A stretch of DNA of 16,408 nucleotides from Candidatus Sulfotelmatobacter sp. GTDB taxonomy: Bacteria > Acidobacteriota > Terriglobia > Terriglobales > Acidobacteriaceae. The number at the start of each line of letters is the position of its first letter. Positions within the stretch are counted from its first letter, which is position 1. The DNA lies in assembly GCA_030037575.1 (NCBI GenBank), contig JASHRB010000624.1, forward strand, positions 1-16,408, read 5' to 3'. The notes below the pieces were generated by a model. That model made no database searches. It saw only the letters and a program-made list of their open reading frames with translations, and was not told the DNA's origin. Shown here piece after piece: positions 13,514 through 16,408 of this stretch. The position numbers and the translations under genes are program-made.

Positions 13514-14434
13514 ATGGCGACAGCAGAAGTTCGTCACACGCTGACCGAGCAACAGGCTCGCCAGCTCGCTACCGTCACTAAAACGGTCCCCATGATGGAA
13601 GCGATCACGCCACGCTGGCTGATCACTTTCCTGTCTTGGGTTCCGGTCGAAGCCGGGGTTTACCGGCTCAACAAAGTCAAACCTACACGCCCGGGGACGC
13701 GCACCATCGAGTGCTCCCCAGACGAAGAAATCGACTTGCCTGAAATCTATGTGGATTACGAAGAGAAGCCGCGTGAATACCAACTGAACGCGGTGACCAG
13801 TATTCTCGATGTGCGAACCCGCATCTCCGACCTGTATCGCAGCCCCCATGATCAGATTCGGGAGCAACTGCGCTTGATGATCGAAAAAGTGAAAGAGCGT
13901 CAAGAGCGAGCGCTCATCAATAATCCCGAGTACGGCTTACTCAACAATGTGGCTCCGGAAATGAAGGTGAAAGCTCGCAATGGCACTCCAACTCCGGACG
14001 ACTTGGACGAACTGATTGCACGAACCTGGAAGGAGCCGAGCTTCTTCCTCGCGCACCCTCGCGCCATTGCCGCGTTCGGACGAGAATGCACGCGGCGCGG
14101 CGTTCCACCGCCAACTGTGACCATGTTTGGTTCCCCGTTTGTGACTTGGCGCGGCATCCCGCTGGTTCCCTGCGACAAACTGCCCCTGAAGGCCGAGACG
14201 ACTGACATTCTGCTCCTGCGGACCGGTGAGAAGAAGCAAGGGGTAATTGGTCTGTTCCAGCCGGGGTTGGCAGGTGAGGTGTCACCAAGCCTTTCAGTTC
14301 GCTTCATGGGCATTAACCATAAGGCCATTGCTTCGTACCTGATTTCTCTTTATTGCTCAATTGTGGTGCTGACGCAAGACGCCCTCGGGGTATTGGAGAA
14401 CGTCCATGTCGACAAATATCACGAGTACAAGTAG
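13514..14434 (+). CDS. Family 2A encapsulin shell protein
   Basis: The 306-residue protein starts at ATG 13514 behind AAGGAG (13500-13505). It has the HK97-like family 2 encapsulin signature: LATVTKTVPMM and ITPRWL near the N-terminus (18-36), YEEKPREYQL (82-91), then EPSFFLAHPRAIAAFGREC (174-192), FVTWRGIPLVPCDKLP (209-224), and near the C-terminus SVRFMGINHKAIASYL and LTQDALGVLENV. No cyclic-nucleotide-binding insertion is present, which separates family 2A from 2B. Many copies assemble into a hollow icosahedral shell, as SrpI does in Synechococcus elongatus. The following gene encodes its known cargo type, a cysteine desulfurase, and begins inside this gene. Family 2A shells are linked to sulfur metabolism and sulfur storage. 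Confidence 0.95.
   Translation: MATAEVRHTLTEQQARQLATVTKTVPMMEAITPRWLITFLSWVPVEAGVYRLNKVKPTRPGTRTIECSPDEEIDLPEIYVDYEEKPREYQLNAVTSILDVRTRISDLYRSPHDQIREQLRLMIEKVKERQERALINNPEYGLLNNVAPEMKVKARNGTPTPDDLDELIARTWKEPSFFLAHPRAIAAFGRECTRRGVPPPTVTMFGSPFVTWRGIPLVPCDKLPLKAETTDILLLRTGEKKQGVIGLFQPGLAGEVSPSLSVRFMGINHKAIASYLISLYCSIVVLTQDALGVLENVHVDKYHEYK
14395..14398 (+). promoter_or_regulatory. Ribosome binding site of the cargo gene inside the shell gene
   Basis: GGAG lies 7 bases before ATG 14406 and inside the last codons of the encapsulin gene. It decides the cargo start and implies translational coupling. The frame has no better start after the shell stop codon: the ATG at 14437 is out of frame. Confidence 0.65.
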
Positions 14435-16408
14435 TAATGGTGCGGGAAGGGCGAAGCCTGGGGAACCGCAATCGGATCGCGACCCTGGCCGGAGCCCGCA
14501 AGAACTGAGGTTCCCGTTTGCGACCTTTCCCATGCCTGATGCGGCGACAATTGAGCGGCTGGCCAACGAGTTCTTTCTCGCTATGCCGCGGGATCTTGCG
14601 AACGGCCCTACAGGTTTATCTGTTCCCGGGGAGGACCAAGCGGAGGACATTCCTGTCACCCTGTTCGAAGGAGCGCCTCCGGCTCGAGGAACGTCGGTGG
14701 TCGAATCGGTCCCGAGGATCCCTGCATCGCCTCCGTACACCCAACCCGGCCCGTTGACCGAAGTGGACCTGCGGGCGATTGCGGCATCCCTGGCGGGCGA
14801 GACGCTTGTCTTGGGAACTCCAGCCACGGTGCCGGCGGCGCCCGTTCTTGGTTCGCCTTCTGGCATTGTCCCAGAGACAAAAATCTCGCCGCTTACAGTC
14901 GTTCCATTACTACCGCCTGGAAATGAACTGTTCTCCTTTCCGGCTGTCTCGGCAATGCCATCCTCGGCGGCAACCTCTCTGCCCGGAGGCGCAGAGGGGG
15001 GTACGCTTGCGTCATCACCAGGAAGTGCTCCGGCCATACCTGGTTCAACGCCATATTTCTTGGAGGGCGAAAAGAGGACGTCTCCAGCAGCAGCTCCTGG
15101 GTTACCGTCAATCAGCGAGCTGTTCTCTTTTCCTCTGCCGCCGGCGATATCCCATGCCGCAGGCAGTCAAACCGGCCCGAGCCCTCCAGTTCCATCTTCG
15201 TCTCTATCTGCGGTGCTGCCCAGCACGGCGGACGGGAGTCTTACTCCACAGCATGACGTGAAGGGCATTACACCGCAGGTCCCGGGTATCCCACCGACGG
15301 ATGCCAGCATCTCGTCGGCTCCGGCTGAAATCAGGGGAAACCCAGCTTATCTTGGGGGGGCGGCGTTTCTTCCATGCTTGAGTGAACTCTTTAGTTCCCC
15401 TGGAGTTGCCGGCGCGGGGTCACCCCTGATCAGCCCGCCCCCGCCTTCGTCCTGGGCCACGACCCCATCGACCGAGGCGGACTTGCGGAAGGCCGCTCCG
15501 CCTCCGACCGTCCCTGCTTCAGGCAATGTCTTTGGCGCGGAGACAGTCGGTCCCCGTAGTGGAACCGGTTCAGTCGGGGGAACACCACCCTTCGAGCTTG
15601 AGCCCTTCGAGTTCCAGCCCGATCTGGAGCTGGCCGCGCTCGGCATCGCCAAGCGTCCGCTCGATGCCAAGTTAATCCGGCGCGACTTTCCTATCCTCCA
15701 AGAGCGAGTGCATGGCCGGCCGCTGGTCTGGCTCGACAACGCGGCAACGACTCAGAAACCGAATGCTGTGATCGACCGTATTTCCGAGTTCTATCGCCAC
15801 GAGAATTCGAACATCCATCGCGCTGCCCATGAACTGGCTGCACGCGCGACCGATGCTTATGAGAGTGCGCGCGAGAAAGCACGGCGCTTCCTGAACGCCT
15901 CCTCTAGTCGCGAGATCGTGTTTGTGCGCGGCGCCACCGAAGGCATAAATCTTGTGGCACAGAGCTGGGGTCGGCGCAACGTTCGCGAGGCGGACGAGGT
16001 GGTTATCACCTGGCTGGAGCATCACGCGAATATTGTCCCTTGGCAGATGCTTTGTTCGGAGAAGGGGGCGAAGCTGCGTGTTGCTCCCGTGAATGATCGC
16101 GGGGAAATCATCCTTGAGGAATACGAGAAACTGCTGGGCCCGCGCACTCGCCTTGTGTCGTTTAGCCAGGTTTCGAATGCACTGGGCACGGTCACGGCGG
16201 CGCGCGAAATGACCGAAATCGCCCACCGTTACGGCGCGCGTGTACTTGTCGACGGTGCGCAATCAGTTTCCCACATGCCGGTGGATGTGCGGGCTCTTGA
16301 CTGTGACTTTTTCGTGTTTTCAGGTCACAAAGCTTTTGGGCCTACGGGGATTGGCGTCGTCTACGGGAAAGTGGAATTGCTCGATTCCATGCCTCCCTGG
16401 CAAGGCGG
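14406..16408 (+). CDS. Encapsulated SufS-like cysteine desulfurase with long disordered N-terminus (3' end outside window)
   Basis: The reading frame is open from ATG 14406 to the right edge (667 residues seen). Residues 1 to about 418 are Pro/Ser/Ala/Gly-rich and look disordered; this is the position of the cargo-loading domain in family 2A systems. Recurrent short motifs are NEFFLAMP (54), NELFSFP (173), SELFSFP (237) and SELFSSP (326), plus PYFLE (216). From residue 419 the SufS-type fold is clear: RRDFPILQERVHGRPLVWLD, NAATTQKP, NSNIHRAAHELA, FVRGATEGINLVA and EHHANIVPW. DGAQSVSH and the PLP lysine follow in SGHKAFGPTGIG (K642). The enzyme takes sulfur from cysteine to give persulfide and alanine; its catalytic Cys lies beyond the window. 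It overlaps the shell gene by 29 bases. Confidence 0.94.
   Translation, partial: MSTNITSTSSNGAGRAKPGEPQSDRDPGRSPQELRFPFATFPMPDAATIERLANEFFLAMPRDLANGPTGLSVPGEDQAEDIPVTLFEGAPPARGTSVVESVPRIPASPPYTQPGPLTEVDLRAIAASLAGETLVLGTPATVPAAPVLGSPSGIVPETKISPLTVVPLLPPGNELFSFPAVSAMPSSAATSLPGGAEGGTLASSPGSAPAIPGSTPYFLEGEKRTSPAAAPGLPSISELFSFPLPPAISHAAGSQTGPSPPVPSSSLSAVLPSTADGSLTPQHDVKGITPQVPGIPPTDASISSAPAEIRGNPAYLGGAAFLPCLSELFSSPGVAGAGSPLISPPPPSSWATTPSTEADLRKAAPPPTVPASGNVFGAETVGPRSGTGSVGGTPPFELEPFEFQPDLELAALGIAKRPLDAKLIRRDFPILQERVHGRPLVWLDNAATTQKPNAVIDRISEFYRHENSNIHRAAHELAARATDAYESAREKARRFLNASSSREIVFVRGATEGINLVAQSWGRRNVREADEVVITWLEHHANIVPWQMLCSEKGAKLRVAPVNDRGEIILEEYEKLLGPRTRLVSFSQVSNALGTVTAAREMTEIAHRYGARVLVDGAQSVSHMPVDVRALDCDFFVFSGHKAFGPTGIGVVYGKVELLDSMPPWQG

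Noticed and set aside
14357..15037. A 226-codon minus-strand frame opposite the cargo extension
   Set aside because: Mirror of the Pro/Ser/Ala-rich plus-strand coding region; the plus frame runs on into a clear desulfurase domain.

Overview
The window reads as a chromosomal segment from a member of the Acidobacteriota. This is inferred from the style of several small conserved proteins, from the family 2A encapsulin/cysteine desulfurase pair and from the integrase remnant; no rRNA or other phylogenetic marker is present. I see no tRNA, rRNA or CRISPR array.

Positions 1-2700 hold a small Cys-rich protein (207-506), a tandem-domain universal stress protein on the minus strand (1072-2028) and a PPOX-fold flavin-binding-type protein (2232-2684). 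Positions 2700-5590 are a gene graveyard. They contain a frameshifted coiled-coil ORF, an intact hypC, a truncated hypD carrying a frameshift and a nonsense codon, a dead DUF433/PIN-like toxin-antitoxin pair, and a frameshifted, truncated tyrosine-type integrase.

Positions 6013-9266 encode a Crp/Fnr-family regulator, a RIC/ScdA-type di-iron repair protein and a membrane cytochrome b fused to a sulfite-oxidase-fold molybdopterin domain. Seven near-identical palindromes of the form GTGAY-N4-RTCAC are spread over positions 36-6788. They lie in front of the stress protein, the PPOX protein, hypD, RIC and probably the small protein. The local Crp/Fnr protein has an RE..SR recognition helix that suits GTGA half-sites, so this part looks like a low-oxygen or nitric-oxide stress regulon.

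Positions 9750-16408 are about sulfur. They encode a YdhS-like FAD/NAD(P)-binding protein, a CstB-like persulfide dioxygenase-rhodanese, a small conserved protein, a family 2A encapsulin shell and, overlapping it, its cysteine desulfurase cargo. The cargo has an unusually long (about 418-residue) Pro/Ser/Ala/Gly-rich N-terminal extension with a recurring (N/S)E(L/F)F motif, and it runs off the right edge before its catalytic cysteine. Persulfide handling and a sulfur-loading nanocompartment therefore sit side by side.
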